Shown here: one piece after another, positions 15,107 to 23,206 of the stretch | How positions within the stretch are numbered: position 1 is the first letter of the stretch | Layout: the number at the start of each line of letters is the position of its first letter | NCBI GenBank assembly: GCA_038276395.1 | Contig: JBBQAA010000067.1 | Coordinates: 1 to 30,216, forward strand | DNA: 30,216 nt | Origin: JBBQAA01 sp038276395 | GTDB lineage: Bacteria > Actinomycetota > Thermoleophilia > Solirubrobacterales > Solirubrobacteraceae | Direction: 5' to 3' | The notes under the pieces: model-generated | Seen by the model: only the letters and a program-made list of their open reading frames with translations | Told to the model about the DNA's origin: nothing | Databases searched by the model: none | Made by a program: the position numbers and the translations under genes

Positions 15107-17200
15107 ATGCACTCGGTCATTCGCCGTCTCGTCCCGCTCCTCGCCGCGCCGGTGCTCGCCGCAGCGGCCCCCGCCGCGAGCGCCGCCGTCTCCACGAAGC
15201 CGCAGTGCGACCCCATCGACCCCGTGCGCTGCCTGCTCCCGTGGCCGAACGACTTCTACACGCGCGCAGACCGGCACACGCCGACCGGCCGGCGGCTCGC
15301 GCTGCGCACGAGCGAGACGCCGCAGAACGTCGACGGCGTCCACGTCGCCGCCGGCCCGTACAACGCCTCCGACGGCTTCTCCCCCGGGCAGACCATCGTC
15401 GTCCAGATCCCCGGCTTCGACACGCCCGGCGCGCTCCGGCGCACGGGTGCGGTGCCGCAGACCGACCTCGGGCGGTCGTTCTCCCGCCGCGCGCCGGTCG
15501 TCGTCCTCGACGCCAAGACGCTCCGCCGCCACCTCATCTGGGTCGAGCTCGACTCCCTGGCCAAGTCGCCCGCCGACGCCGCCGTGCTCGTCCACCCCGG
15601 GGTGGACTGGACCGAGGGGCACCGCTACATCGTCGCCTTCCGCAACCTGCGCAACGCGCGCGGTGCGCGAATCCCGGCCGGCCCGGGCTTCGAGCGCTAC
15701 CGCGACCGCCGGAAGGGCGACGCCGCGTTCGAGCGCCGCCGCCCCCACATGGAGGCGCTCTTCCGCGTGTTGCGCAGGGCCGGCATCGCTCGTCACAGCC
15801 TGAACCTCACCTGGGACTTCACCGTCGCCAGCTCGCGCTCGCTCACCGGCCGGATGCTCTCGATTCGCAACCGCGCCTTCGCCGCCCTCGGCGACCGCAA
15901 CCTGAAGGACCAGCAGGTCGCGGGTCGCTCGCCCACCTACGTGATCGACAAGGTCACGACCTTCTCCCGCCTCGAGGAGCCCCACGTCGCGCGCCGGGTC
16001 TTCGGACGCGTGATCGTCCCCTGCTACCTCGACCGCCGCGGCTGCCCGACCGGCGCCAAGTTCGCGCTCGACCGGCGCGGGCGACCGAAGCGAATGCGCG
16101 GCAACGTCTACCGCGCGCGCTTCGAGTGCGATGTCCCCCGCTCGGCGACGTCCGCCCATCCGGCGCGGCCTTCGCTGTACGGCCACGGCCTGTTCGGCAC
16201 CGCAGACGAGGTCGAGTCCACGAACGTCGAGGAGATGGCCGACGAGCACGACATGATCATCTGCGGCGCCGACTGGATCGGGATGGCCGACGAGGACGTC
16301 ATCCCCACCGCGGTCAACCTCTTGAAGGACCTGTCGAAGTTCCCCACCCTCCCGGATCGCCTCCAGCAGGGCTTCCTCGACTTCATGTACATCGGCCGCG
16401 CGCTCATCCACCCGCGCGGCCTCGGCCGCGCCGCGGCCTTCGAGACGGGCGGGCGCTCGCTCATCGACCGTCGCCACCTCTACTACTACGGCAACTCGCA
16501 GGGCGGGATCGCCGGGGGCGCGCTCACCGCCGTCGAGCCGGACCTCACGCGCGCGGCGCTCTACGTCGGCGCCATGAACTACTCCGTCCTGCTCACCCGG
16601 AGCGTCGACTGGAAGGACTACTCGGCGATCATGTACCCGGCCTACCCGGACCCGCTCGACCGGGAGATCCTGCTGTCGATGATCGGGATCCTGTGGGACC
16701 GCGGCGAGCCCGACGGCTACGCCCAGCACATGACGACGCACCCGTTGCCGGACACGCCCGCGCACCGCGTCCTGCAGCTCCTCTCCTTCGGGGATCACCA
16801 GGTGGCCAACGTGCAGACCGAGGTCGAGGCGCGGACGATCGGCTCGCGCCTGCGCGCGCCGGCCGTCGACCCGCGGCGCCACTCCGACCGCACCCCCTAC
16901 TACGGCATCCCGCGCATCGGCCGCCTGCCCTACCACGGGCCGGCCGCGCTCGAAGTCTGGGACATCGGCCCGCTGCGTCCGCCCGGCACCTGCCCGACGG
17001 ACGACTCGGGGCTGTGCGGCACGCTCACCCCGCCCACGGCCAACCTGCCGCCCAAGCGGGGCGTCGACCCGCACGACCTCGTCATCAACTCCGAGGCGCG
17101 CGTCCGGACGACGATCTCGCGGTGGCTCGAGCCGCACGGTCGCCTCGTGAACGAGTGCGGGCGCAAGCCCTGCCGCGCTGCGGGGTGGCGCGGGCCCTGA
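15107..17200 (+). CDS. Large secreted alpha/beta-hydrolase-like protein
   Basis: A 697-residue exported protein. It begins MHSVIRRLVPLLAAPVLAAA and ends its signal peptide near SAAVS. The mature start has CDPIDPVRCLLPWPNDFYT, a cysteine-containing motif I recall from secreted actinobacterial proteins of unknown role. A nucleophile elbow G-N-S-Q-G-G with Ser464 appears in the second half, after Y-G-H-G-L-F-G. GDHQV near residue 565 may supply the acid and base, but I cannot confirm them. The final 150 residues contain C-P-T-D and C-G-R-K-P-C, suggesting disulfides. The ATG at 15107 is chosen over an earlier in-frame GTG for the signal peptide and the -10-like box. It is probably a lipase/esterase-like enzyme; the substrate is unknown. 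Confidence 0.75.
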   Translation: MHSVIRRLVPLLAAPVLAAAAPAASAAVSTKPQCDPIDPVRCLLPWPNDFYTRADRHTPTGRRLALRTSETPQNVDGVHVAAGPYNASDGFSPGQTIVVQIPGFDTPGALRRTGAVPQTDLGRSFSRRAPVVVLDAKTLRRHLIWVELDSLAKSPADAAVLVHPGVDWTEGHRYIVAFRNLRNARGARIPAGPGFERYRDRRKGDAAFERRRPHMEALFRVLRRAGIARHSLNLTWDFTVASSRSLTGRMLSIRNRAFAALGDRNLKDQQVAGRSPTYVIDKVTTFSRLEEPHVARRVFGRVIVPCYLDRRGCPTGAKFALDRRGRPKRMRGNVYRARFECDVPRSATSAHPARPSLYGHGLFGTADEVESTNVEEMADEHDMIICGADWIGMADEDVIPTAVNLLKDLSKFPTLPDRLQQGFLDFMYIGRALIHPRGLGRAAAFETGGRSLIDRRHLYYYGNSQGGIAGGALTAVEPDLTRAALYVGAMNYSVLLTRSVDWKDYSAIMYPAYPDPLDREILLSMIGILWDRGEPDGYAQHMTTHPLPDTPAHRVLQLLSFGDHQVANVQTEVEARTIGSRLRAPAVDPRRHSDRTPYYGIPRIGRLPYHGPAALEVWDIGPLRPPGTCPTDDSGLCGTLTPPTANLPPKRGVDPHDLVINSEARVRTTISRWLEPHGRLVNECGRKPCRAAGWRGP

Positions 17201-17224
17201 CGGTTCGCGCGCGCCCGCCCCGGG

Positions 17225-17230
17225 CAGGCT
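17225..17230 (+). promoter_or_regulatory. Possible -10 box of the CsbD gene
   Basis: CAGGCT ends six bases before the ATG at 17237. It differs from the TAGGCT of neighbours in its first base, so support is weaker. Confidence 0.25.
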
Positions 17231-17236
17231 CGCGGC

Positions 17237-17449
17237 ATGGACGAACGAGACGCATCCCGTGGGCCGCACCCCGGCAAGACCGCCAACGAGGATCGCGCCG
17301 AGGGCGTGGCCGATCGCGCCAAGGGCCGCCTCAAGGAGGCCGGTGGGGCGCTCACCGGCGACCGCTCCCTGGCCAACGAGGGACGGGGCGATCAGGTCAA
17401 GGGCAAGCTCAAGGAGAAGCGCGGCCTGCTGAAGAAGCTCTTCTCCTGA
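17237..17449 (+). CDS. CsbD-family stress protein
   Basis: A 70-residue, highly charged protein. It contains the repeated helix patterns N-E-D-R-A-E-G-V-A-D-R-A-K-G-R-L-K-E-A-G-G and G-D-Q-V-K-G-K-L-K-E-K, which define the CsbD family. These abundant small proteins are controlled by the general stress sigma factor in Bacillus; their molecular role is not established. It is probably transcribed alone, since the next gene lies 47 bases on behind its own -10-like box. Confidence 0.88.
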   Translation: MDERDASRGPHPGKTANEDRAEGVADRAKGRLKEAGGALTGDRSLANEGRGDQVKGKLKEKRGLLKKLFS

Positions 17450-17480
17450 GCGCCGGCGTCCGGCCCGCCCGCGCGTGAGG

Positions 17481-17486
17481 TAACCT
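17481..17486 (+). promoter_or_regulatory. -10-like box of the cupredoxin gene
   Basis: TAACCT ends ten bases before the ATG at 17497, slightly farther than in other genes here. Confidence 0.35.
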
Positions 17487-17496
17487 CGCGGCCGCG

Positions 17497-18114
17497 ATGG
17501 TCGCCTCCCACGTCCTGCTCGCGGTGATCAGCAAGGTCCCGTTCTACCTCGCCGGCGGCCTGCTCGCCCTGTGGGCCGTCATCCTCGCGGCGCTCGGCCT
17601 CTCCAGCGAGCGCTTCCCCGGCTCGAAGCTCGGCAGCCGCGGGGTGATGGGCATCTCGCTCATTCTCATGCTCGTCGCCATGACGACGGCGGTGGCCACG
17701 GCCGAGAGGCCCGCGCACTCCGGGAAGTCCGAGCTGAAGCCCGTGCAGGGCGGGGAGGCGAGCTCGGCGAGCACCGTCCCGGCCGCCCCCACCCCGAAGC
17801 CCGCGGCGGGCTCCGCGGGCGGGGCCGCCTCGAACACCATCGCGGTGCAGGCCGACCCGCAGCAGCTCAAGTACACGACGACGGAGCTCACGGCCAAGGC
17901 GGGGAAGGACACGATCGACTTCACGAACCCGGCGCCGATCCCCCACAACGTGAAGGTCGAGACCGCCGGCGGCAAGCTCGTGGGCGGCACCAAGACGATC
18001 ACGGGCGGCAAGACCAGCGCGACCTTGACGCTCGCCGCGGGGACCTACACCTACTACTGCTCGATCCCCGGCCATCGTCAGGCCGGCATGGAGGGCAAGC
18101 TCACCGTCAAGTAG
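17497..18114 (+). CDS. Membrane-anchored plastocyanin-like cupredoxin
   Basis: A 205-residue protein. Two hydrophobic segments at about residues 5-32 and 50-67 anchor it. A proline/alanine/serine-rich linker (about 70-112) leads to a C-terminal cupredoxin domain. The type 1 copper ligands are all present: His150 in PIPHNV, and Cys188, His193 and Met198 in YYCSIPGHRQAGMEG. The domain should face outside and carry electrons or bind copper. No oxidase or reductase partner is adjacent; the ABC exporter starts 47 bases later behind its own box. A membrane-tethered blue-copper protein is the best description. Confidence 0.88.
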   Translation: MVASHVLLAVISKVPFYLAGGLLALWAVILAALGLSSERFPGSKLGSRGVMGISLILMLVAMTTAVATAERPAHSGKSELKPVQGGEASSASTVPAAPTPKPAAGSAGGAASNTIAVQADPQQLKYTTTELTAKAGKDTIDFTNPAPIPHNVKVETAGGKLVGGTKTITGGKTSATLTLAAGTYTYYCSIPGHRQAGMEGKLTVK

Positions 18115-18148
18115 GCGCCGCCCGGCCGCCGCCCGCCGGCCCTCGCGG

Positions 18149-18154
18149 TAGTGT
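18149..18154 (+). promoter_or_regulatory. -10-like box of the ABC exporter operon
   Basis: TAGTGT ends seven bases before the ATG at 18162. Confidence 0.45.
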
Positions 18155-18161
18155 CGATTCC

Positions 18162-19163
18162 ATGTCCGAGAGCAGCGGGGGGATCGAGGTCGAGGGCCTC
18201 GTCCGCGAGTTCAAGAACGGGCCGCGGGCCGTCGACGGGATCCACCTGCGGGTCGAGCCCGGCGAGATCTACGGCTTCCTCGGCCCGAACGGCGCGGGGA
18301 AGTCGACGACGACGCTCATGCTCGTCACGCTCCTGCCGCCGACGGCCGGCACCGCGCGCGTGGCCGGGCACGACATCGTCTCCGAGGGTCCCGCGGTGCG
18401 TCGCGCCATCGGCGCCGCGCTGCAGGAGGCCGCGCTCGATCCCTTCCTCACCGGCACCGAGCACATGAAGCTCCAGACCGCGCTCCACGGCCTGCCCAAG
18501 GCCGAGCGCGAGCGGCGTGGCGCGGAGCTGCTCGAGCGCGTGGGCCTCTCCGACGCGGCCGGCCGCAAGGTCCGCGGCTACTCGGGGGGGATGAAGCGGC
18601 GCCTCGACCTCGCGCTCGCGCTCGTCCACTCCCCGCGGATCCTCTTCCTCGACGAGCCGACGACGGGCCTCGACCCGCAGAGTCGCTCGGCGCTGTGGGA
18701 GGAGGTGGCGCGCCTGGCCAAGGACGAGGGCGTCACCGTCTTCCTCACCACGCAGTACCTCGAGGAGGCCGACGTCCTCGCCGACCGGGTGGGGATCATC
18801 GACAAGGGCAAGATCGTCGCCGAGGGCACGCCCGAGGAGCTGAAGGCCGAGATCGGGCGCCCGAGCGTCGAGGCCACCCCCCGGGACCCGGGCGAGCTCG
18901 CGCGCGTGGGCGAGATCCTCACCCGCTTCGGGGAGGAGACGGCCGCCTCGGCGGGGAGCGCCGCCGTCTCCCTGCGCGACGGGCCGGAGGCGCTCCCCGA
19001 GGTCGTCCGCGCGCTCGACGCGGAGTCGGTGGCGATCGCCGACCTGCGCCTGCACCATCCCTCGCTGGACGACGTCTTCCTGGCCAAGACCGGTCGCTCG
19101 CTCGAGGGCGCGGCCGACGTCGGGGAGGAGGCCGAGCCCGAGCCGGAGCCGGCGGCGGCGTGA
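18162..19163 (+). CDS. ABC transporter ATP-binding protein (DrrA-like)
   Basis: A 333-residue ATPase. Walker A is GPNGAGKS (about residues 41-48). The signature YSGGMKRRL and Walker B ILFLDEPTTGLDP follow, with the switch region T-T-Q-Y-L-E-E-A-D. After about residue 230 comes the C-terminal extension typical of the DrrA/drug-exporter group, ending H-P-S-L-D-D-V-F-L-A-K-T-G and a Glu/Pro-rich tail. It would power export by the two permeases that follow. Its TGA overlaps the GTG of the first permease. The exported substrate is unknown; lipids, drugs or antibiotics are typical for this family. Confidence 0.93.
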   Translation: MSESSGGIEVEGLVREFKNGPRAVDGIHLRVEPGEIYGFLGPNGAGKSTTTLMLVTLLPPTAGTARVAGHDIVSEGPAVRRAIGAALQEAALDPFLTGTEHMKLQTALHGLPKAERERRGAELLERVGLSDAAGRKVRGYSGGMKRRLDLALALVHSPRILFLDEPTTGLDPQSRSALWEEVARLAKDEGVTVFLTTQYLEEADVLADRVGIIDKGKIVAEGTPEELKAEIGRPSVEATPRDPGELARVGEILTRFGEETAASAGSAAVSLRDGPEALPEVVRALDAESVAIADLRLHHPSLDDVFLAKTGRSLEGAADVGEEAEPEPEPAAA

Positions 19164-19936
19164 GCCCGGCGGCTCGCACGCAGGTCTGGGTGCTCGCCCG
19201 GCGCTCGATGCTGAAGACGCTCCGCCAGCCCTTCCAGCTCTTCCCGGTGGTCTTCTTCCCGGCCATGCTGCTCGCGGTCAACGCCAGCGGCCTCGGCTCG
19301 GCGACGAAGCTCCCCGGCTTCCCGACCGCCTCCTACGTGACCTTCGCGCTGGCCGTGGCCTTCGTCCAGGGCGGGATGTTCGCGCTCATCAACACGGGCA
19401 CGAACGTCGCCGAGGACGTCGAGACCGGCTTCCTCTCCCGCCTCTCGCTGACCCCGCTCGGCCGCGTCTCGCTGCTCGGCGGCCAGCTCGCCGGGATCGC
19501 GGTCGTCGGCGTCGTGCAATCGGTGGCCTACATCGCCATGGGGCTGATCGGCGGGGGGCACATCAAGGCCGGCGTCGGGGGCGCGCTCGTGCTCGTGGCG
19601 ATGGGGATGCTGATCGCCGTGGCCTTCGGGGCCGTAGGCACGTTCGTCGCGCTGCGGACCGGCTCCGGGGAGGCCGTGCAGGGGATGTTCCCGCTCTTCT
19701 TCGTGCTCATCTTCCTGTCCTCCTCGAACCTGCCACGCAACCTGCTGAAGACCGGCTGGTTCCACACCGTGGCGACGTGGAACCCGATCTCCTACCTGCT
19801 CGAGGGGATGCGCTCGCTGCTCATCACGGGCTGGGACGCCACGGCGCTCGGGCGCTCCTTCGCCGTCGTGCTCGGCGTGCTCGCGCTCGGCCTCTTTGCC
19901 GCGCAGGCGGGCCTCAAGCAGCGGATGGCGCGATGA
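19160..19936 (+). CDS. ABC transporter permease 1 (ABC-2 type)
   Basis: A 258-residue integral membrane protein with about six hydrophobic segments. It starts at the GTG of a GTGA overlap with the ATPase. Early residues contain A-R-R-S-M-L-K-T-L-R-Q-P, usual for ABC-2 permeases. The segment F-L-S-R-L-S-L-T-P-L-G-R is the conserved cytoplasmic loop thought to contact the ATPase. The late segment W-N-P-I-S-Y-L-L-E-G-M-R-S-L is the family's C-terminal motif. Its stop overlaps the next start as ATGA, so all three genes are probably translated together. Confidence 0.92.
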   Translation: MSPAARTQVWVLARRSMLKTLRQPFQLFPVVFFPAMLLAVNASGLGSATKLPGFPTASYVTFALAVAFVQGGMFALINTGTNVAEDVETGFLSRLSLTPLGRVSLLGGQLAGIAVVGVVQSVAYIAMGLIGGGHIKAGVGGALVLVAMGMLIAVAFGAVGTFVALRTGSGEAVQGMFPLFFVLIFLSSSNLPRNLLKTGWFHTVATWNPISYLLEGMRSLLITGWDATALGRSFAVVLGVLALGLFAAQAGLKQRMAR

Positions 19937-20697
19937 AGGGGACCGTCTACGCCGTCGTCTGGCGCGGCATGCACAACTACTTCACGAATCCGGCGCTGCT
20001 CGTGCCCTCGCTGATCTTCCCGCTCGTGTTCCTCGCCGCCTTCGCCGGCGGGCTCTCGGCCCTCGGCGGCATCCCCGGGTTCTCCTTCCCCGCCGGCTAC
20101 ACGGCCTTCCAGTTCGTCTTCGTGCTCATCCAGGCCTCCGCCTTCGGCGGGGTCTTCACCGGCTTCGCCGTGGCGATGGACTTCGAGCACGGGTGGTCGG
20201 AGCGGATCATGCTCGGCGCCTCGAACCGCCTCGGGATCCTCGTCGGCTACGCCATCGTCGCCTTTCTGCGAATGGTCTTCACCGTCCTCGTCATCACCGG
20301 CGTGGCGCTCCTCGCGGGGATGCGGATCACGGGCAGCGGCGTCGACCTCGTCGGGCTCTACGGCTTGGCGACGTGCGCGAACCTCGTCGCCTTTCTGTGG
20401 GCGGGCGGCGTCGCGCTCCGCTTCCGCTCGATCCAGGCCGGGCCGCTCATGCAGACGCCGATCTTCCTCATCCTCTTCCTCGCGCCGGTCTACGTGCCGC
20501 TGCCGTTGCTCAAGGGCTGGATCCACGCGGTGGCGAAGCTCAACCCCGCCACGGCGTTCCTCGAGGCGGGGCGCGGGCTCATCTCCGGCGTCCCCGGCCA
20601 CACGGCGCTCGCCTTCGGCTGCGCCGCCGGGCTCGTGGCGCTCTTCTCGCTGTGGGCCCTGCGCGGCCTGCGCTCAGCCGAGCGCGCCGGCGGCTGA
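19933..20697 (+). CDS. ABC transporter permease 2 (ABC-2 type)
   Basis: A 254-residue membrane protein with about six hydrophobic segments. It begins MKGTVYAVVWRGMHNYFTNP. It has the cytoplasmic loop W-S-E-R-I-M-L-G-A-S-N-R and the end motif L-N-P-A-T-A-F-L-E-A-G-R-G-L. It is similar in organisation to permease 1 but divergent in sequence, so the two probably form a heterodimer. Its last 24 bases overlap, tail to tail, with the 3' end of the cytochrome P450 gene. Confidence 0.92.
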   Translation: MKGTVYAVVWRGMHNYFTNPALLVPSLIFPLVFLAAFAGGLSALGGIPGFSFPAGYTAFQFVFVLIQASAFGGVFTGFAVAMDFEHGWSERIMLGASNRLGILVGYAIVAFLRMVFTVLVITGVALLAGMRITGSGVDLVGLYGLATCANLVAFLWAGGVALRFRSIQAGPLMQTPIFLILFLAPVYVPLPLLKGWIHAVAKLNPATAFLEAGRGLISGVPGHTALAFGCAAGLVALFSLWALRGLRSAERAGG

Positions 20698-22104
20698 GCG
20701 CTCGCGCACCGCCATCGGCAGGCCGTCTCTCGGCCCGAGCGTCGGGGTCTGGCGGATCTCGAGCCGGTAGGCGCCCGGCAGCTCGAGGTGGAAGCGCGCG
20801 AGCAGGCGCAGGGCGATGGCCTTGACCTCGAGCTGGCCGAAACGCATCCCGATGCACGTCCGCGAGCCGCCGCCGAAGGGGATGTAGGCGCCCTTCGGCA
20901 GCGCCGCCTCGCGCCCGTCGGTGAAGCGCTCGGGGACGAAGGCCTCAGGGTCGGGGAAGACCTCGGCCAGCCGGTGGCTCGCGTAGGAGGAGTAGTTGAC
21001 GTGCGCCGCGGCGGGCACGCGGACGCCGGCGATCTCGACGTCCTCCATCGCCCGGCGCGGGCCGACCCACGCCGGCGGGTAGAGGCGGAGCGTCTCGTCG
21101 AGCACGGCGTCGAGATAGGGCAGGGCGTCGCCCGCGAGCTCAGCGGCGGTGGGGGGGCGGTCGCCGAGCGCGCGCTCCCGCTCCTCCTGGAGCCGCGCCA
21201 GGACCTCCGGGTGGCGGGCCAGCTCGTAGAACATGAAGGAGACCGTCGAGGTCGTCGTGTCGTGCCCGGCGAAGAGGAGCGTCATGAGCTGGTCGCGCAC
21301 CTCCCGGTCGGAGAGGCCGAGACCGTCCTCGTCCTTCGCGTGGAGGAGCAGCGCGAGGAGATCCTCGCCGTCCTCACGCCCGCGCCGGCGGGCGATCTCG
21401 GCGAACAGAACGGCGTCGATCCGCTCGCGCGCGCGGCGCATCGCGCGCCACGGGGTACCCGGCCCGCGGATCGACTGCAGAAGGTAGTCCCGCCCGTAGA
21501 AGCCGAGGCCGGTCTCGAAGTCGTGGGCGAGCTCGGCGCCGCGGGGCAGCGCGTCGGGGTCGAGGCCGAAGAGGGCGCGCAGCGCGATCCGGAGCGCGAG
21601 CGAACGCGTCCACTCGTAGAGGTCGACGCGCTCGCCCGGGCGCCAGGCATCGAGCGCGCGATCGGTCTCCGTGACCATCGTCTCGACCGTCCCCGCGAGC
21701 CGCTCGCGGTGGAAGGCCGGCAGCATGATCCGCCGCGCCTGGCGGTGGTAGGCGCCGTCGATCGTCAGCAGGCCGTCGCCGAGCAGGGGGATGAGGTCGC
21801 GCATCCCGCCCTCGCGCCAGTGGAAGTGCCGCGCGCCGGAGACGAGGATGAAGTGGTTGGCCTCCGGCCCGAGCGCGAAGACGACCGGCTGGTAGAGGAT
21901 CCGCACCGTGAAGACGGGACCGTGGGTCTCGTAGGCGGGCAGGAGGACCGACAGCGGATCGCGGATGAACGCGCGCGTCCGGGCCATCGAGAACGCCGAC
22001 GGCCCGGGCGGGAGCGCGTGCTCGATCCGCCGCTGCTCCCGGAGATCCGCAGTGATGCGCCGGCGCGGGCTGAAGGTGACGGGGGCGGGCGCCGTGGCGG
22101 CCAT
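20674..22104 (-). CDS. Cytochrome P450
   Basis: A 476-residue haem-thiolate monooxygenase. The I-helix motif is LLFAGHDTTTS. E-T-L-R gives the K-helix E-x-x-R. The haem loop FGGGSRTCIG carries the ligand Cys417. The N-terminus, with L-P-P-G-P-S-A-F, is typical, and no membrane anchor is present, so it is soluble. The ATG at 22104 is chosen because a TACCCT box lies nine bases upstream; an earlier in-frame start at 22182 would run into the divergent proline-rich gene. No ferredoxin or reductase lies nearby, so it must use partners encoded elsewhere. The substrate is unknown. Confidence 0.93.
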   Translation of the reverse strand: MAATAPAPVTFSPRRRITADLREQRRIEHALPPGPSAFSMARTRAFIRDPLSVLLPAYETHGPVFTVRILYQPVVFALGPEANHFILVSGARHFHWREGGMRDLIPLLGDGLLTIDGAYHRQARRIMLPAFHRERLAGTVETMVTETDRALDAWRPGERVDLYEWTRSLALRIALRALFGLDPDALPRGAELAHDFETGLGFYGRDYLLQSIRGPGTPWRAMRRARERIDAVLFAEIARRRGREDGEDLLALLLHAKDEDGLGLSDREVRDQLMTLLFAGHDTTTSTVSFMFYELARHPEVLARLQEERERALGDRPPTAAELAGDALPYLDAVLDETLRLYPPAWVGPRRAMEDVEIAGVRVPAAAHVNYSSYASHRLAEVFPDPEAFVPERFTDGREAALPKGAYIPFGGGSRTCIGMRFGQLEVKAIALRLLARFHLELPGAYRLEIRQTPTLGPRDGLPMAVRERSAAGALG

Positions 22105-22113
22105 CTCGGCGGG

Positions 22114-22119
22114 AGGGTA
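22114..22119 (-). promoter_or_regulatory. -10-like box of the P450 gene
   Basis: TACCCT on the minus strand ends nine bases before the ATG at 22104. Confidence 0.35.
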
Positions 22120-22149
22120 GACCGCCGCGCCCCCGGGTACTCCCTCCCC

Positions 22150-22827
22150 ATGCGACTGAAACTGATCCGCCCCAGCCGACACCGCGCGAACGCGCTGGGC
22201 ACCGCCCTCGGCGCGCTGGGCACGGCCGTCGGCGCGCTGCCCGTGACCGTGCGTCCGAAGCGGCGCCCGGGCCCCTCCGTCATCAAGATCGCCGTGCCCG
22301 TCTCGCTCGGCGCGGTACTGATCGGCGTCGTCACGCGCCGGCGCCGCGCCGCGGCCGAGGAACAGTGGAGCTCACCGGCGGGGGCGGCGAACGGCGGGGT
22401 CGCCGCGAGCGCCGGGCCGGAGCCCACCACGCCCGCCGAGCCGCCCGCCGAGCCGAAGACCGAGACCGAGCGCGAGAAGGCCCGCGAGACGGGCGAGGAG
22501 GCCTCCGGGGCACCCGAGGCCGAGACCGCCTCCGCCGCCGGCGGCGAGGCCACGGCCTCGGCCGAGGTCGGGCAGTCGCGGCCGAAGGCGGCCGGGGACG
22601 GGAGCGAGAGGGTGGGCGCCACCGTCCTCGAGGTCACGCCGCCCGCCGGACCTCCCGGCGGCCCGGGCGGGCCCGAGGTGCCGCCCGATCCCACGCCGCC
22701 GGAGACGCCGCCGTCGCCCGACCCCGTGCCCGAGCCGACACCCGCGCCGGGCGGCCCGGAGACGCCGGGCGCACCCGAGCCCGCGCCGCCCGTGCAGCCC
22801 ACGCCGGGCCAGCCGCCGGTGATCTGA
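22150..22827 (+). CDS. Proline-rich membrane-anchored protein
   Basis: A 225-residue protein of unknown function. A basic N-terminus MRLKLIRPSRHRAN and a weakly hydrophobic Gly/Ala/Leu stretch are followed by one likely membrane segment, VIKIAVPVSLGAVLIGVV (about residues 44-61), then an R-R-R-R stop-transfer cluster. The rest is a Glu/Ala/Pro-rich low-complexity tail, very rich in proline after about residue 160. Such tails often span the cell wall or bind SH3/WW-like domains. It is divergent from P450, with 45 bases between starts. The low-complexity sequence is what makes the opposite frames look open. Confidence 0.7.
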   Translation: MRLKLIRPSRHRANALGTALGALGTAVGALPVTVRPKRRPGPSVIKIAVPVSLGAVLIGVVTRRRRAAAEEQWSSPAGAANGGVAASAGPEPTTPAEPPAEPKTETEREKARETGEEASGAPEAETASAAGGEATASAEVGQSRPKAAGDGSERVGATVLEVTPPAGPPGGPGGPEVPPDPTPPETPPSPDPVPEPTPAPGGPETPGAPEPAPPVQPTPGQPPVI

Positions 22828-22858
22828 ATCCGGGCCGCGCCGCCCGCGACCGCGTCCA

Positions 22859-22892
22859 TCCCCGATCCCGTCGGAAGTGAACGGATCGGGGA
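22859..22892 (+). terminator. Strong hairpin after the proline-rich gene
   Basis: TCCCCGATCCCGT (22859-22871) pairs with ACGGATCGGGGA (22881-22892), giving twelve pairs with one bulged C and a 9-base loop. It lies 31 bases after the stop and before tRNA-Asp. There is no U-tract. Confidence 0.6.
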
Positions 22893-22957
22893 CAGAGCCG
22901 GTCGGGGGCGGGACGCCGGGCGACCCTTCGCCCTTTGCCATACTCCCCGCGCTCCAC

Positions 22958-23031
<74 letters not shown>

Positions 23032-23046
23032 CTCCGGAAGTATCTG

Positions 23047-23069
23047 CAAATAGCTACATTCGCTATTTG
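23047..23069 (+). terminator. AT-rich perfect hairpin after tRNA-Asp
   Basis: CAAATAGC (23047-23054) and GCTATTTG (23062-23069) are perfect reverse complements around the 7-base loop TACATTC. It begins 16 bases after the tRNA. It may end the tRNA transcript, or be part of an element's end; its low GC is out of step with the surroundings. Confidence 0.5.
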
Positions 23070-23206
23070 TCTCCGATTCGTGTTTGGCCGCGGGTACCGC
23101 TTCCGCCCTCTTCTGGTCAGATTTTCGGGTTCCATTCGCGAGTCGTCGAGGACATGTGTGGGGCTCCGGGTGGACGATTCTTCGCCCCGCGCCTAGAGAG
23201 ACATGA

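Noticed and set aside
14993..17269. Very long open minus-strand frame opposite the secreted hydrolase
   Set aside because: It overlaps tRNA-Val and a gene with a clear signal peptide and nucleophile motif, and has no recognisable domain.
20788..22149. Open plus-strand frame leading into the proline-rich gene
   Set aside because: It is the shadow of the P450 gene; the ATG at 22150 starts the credible protein.
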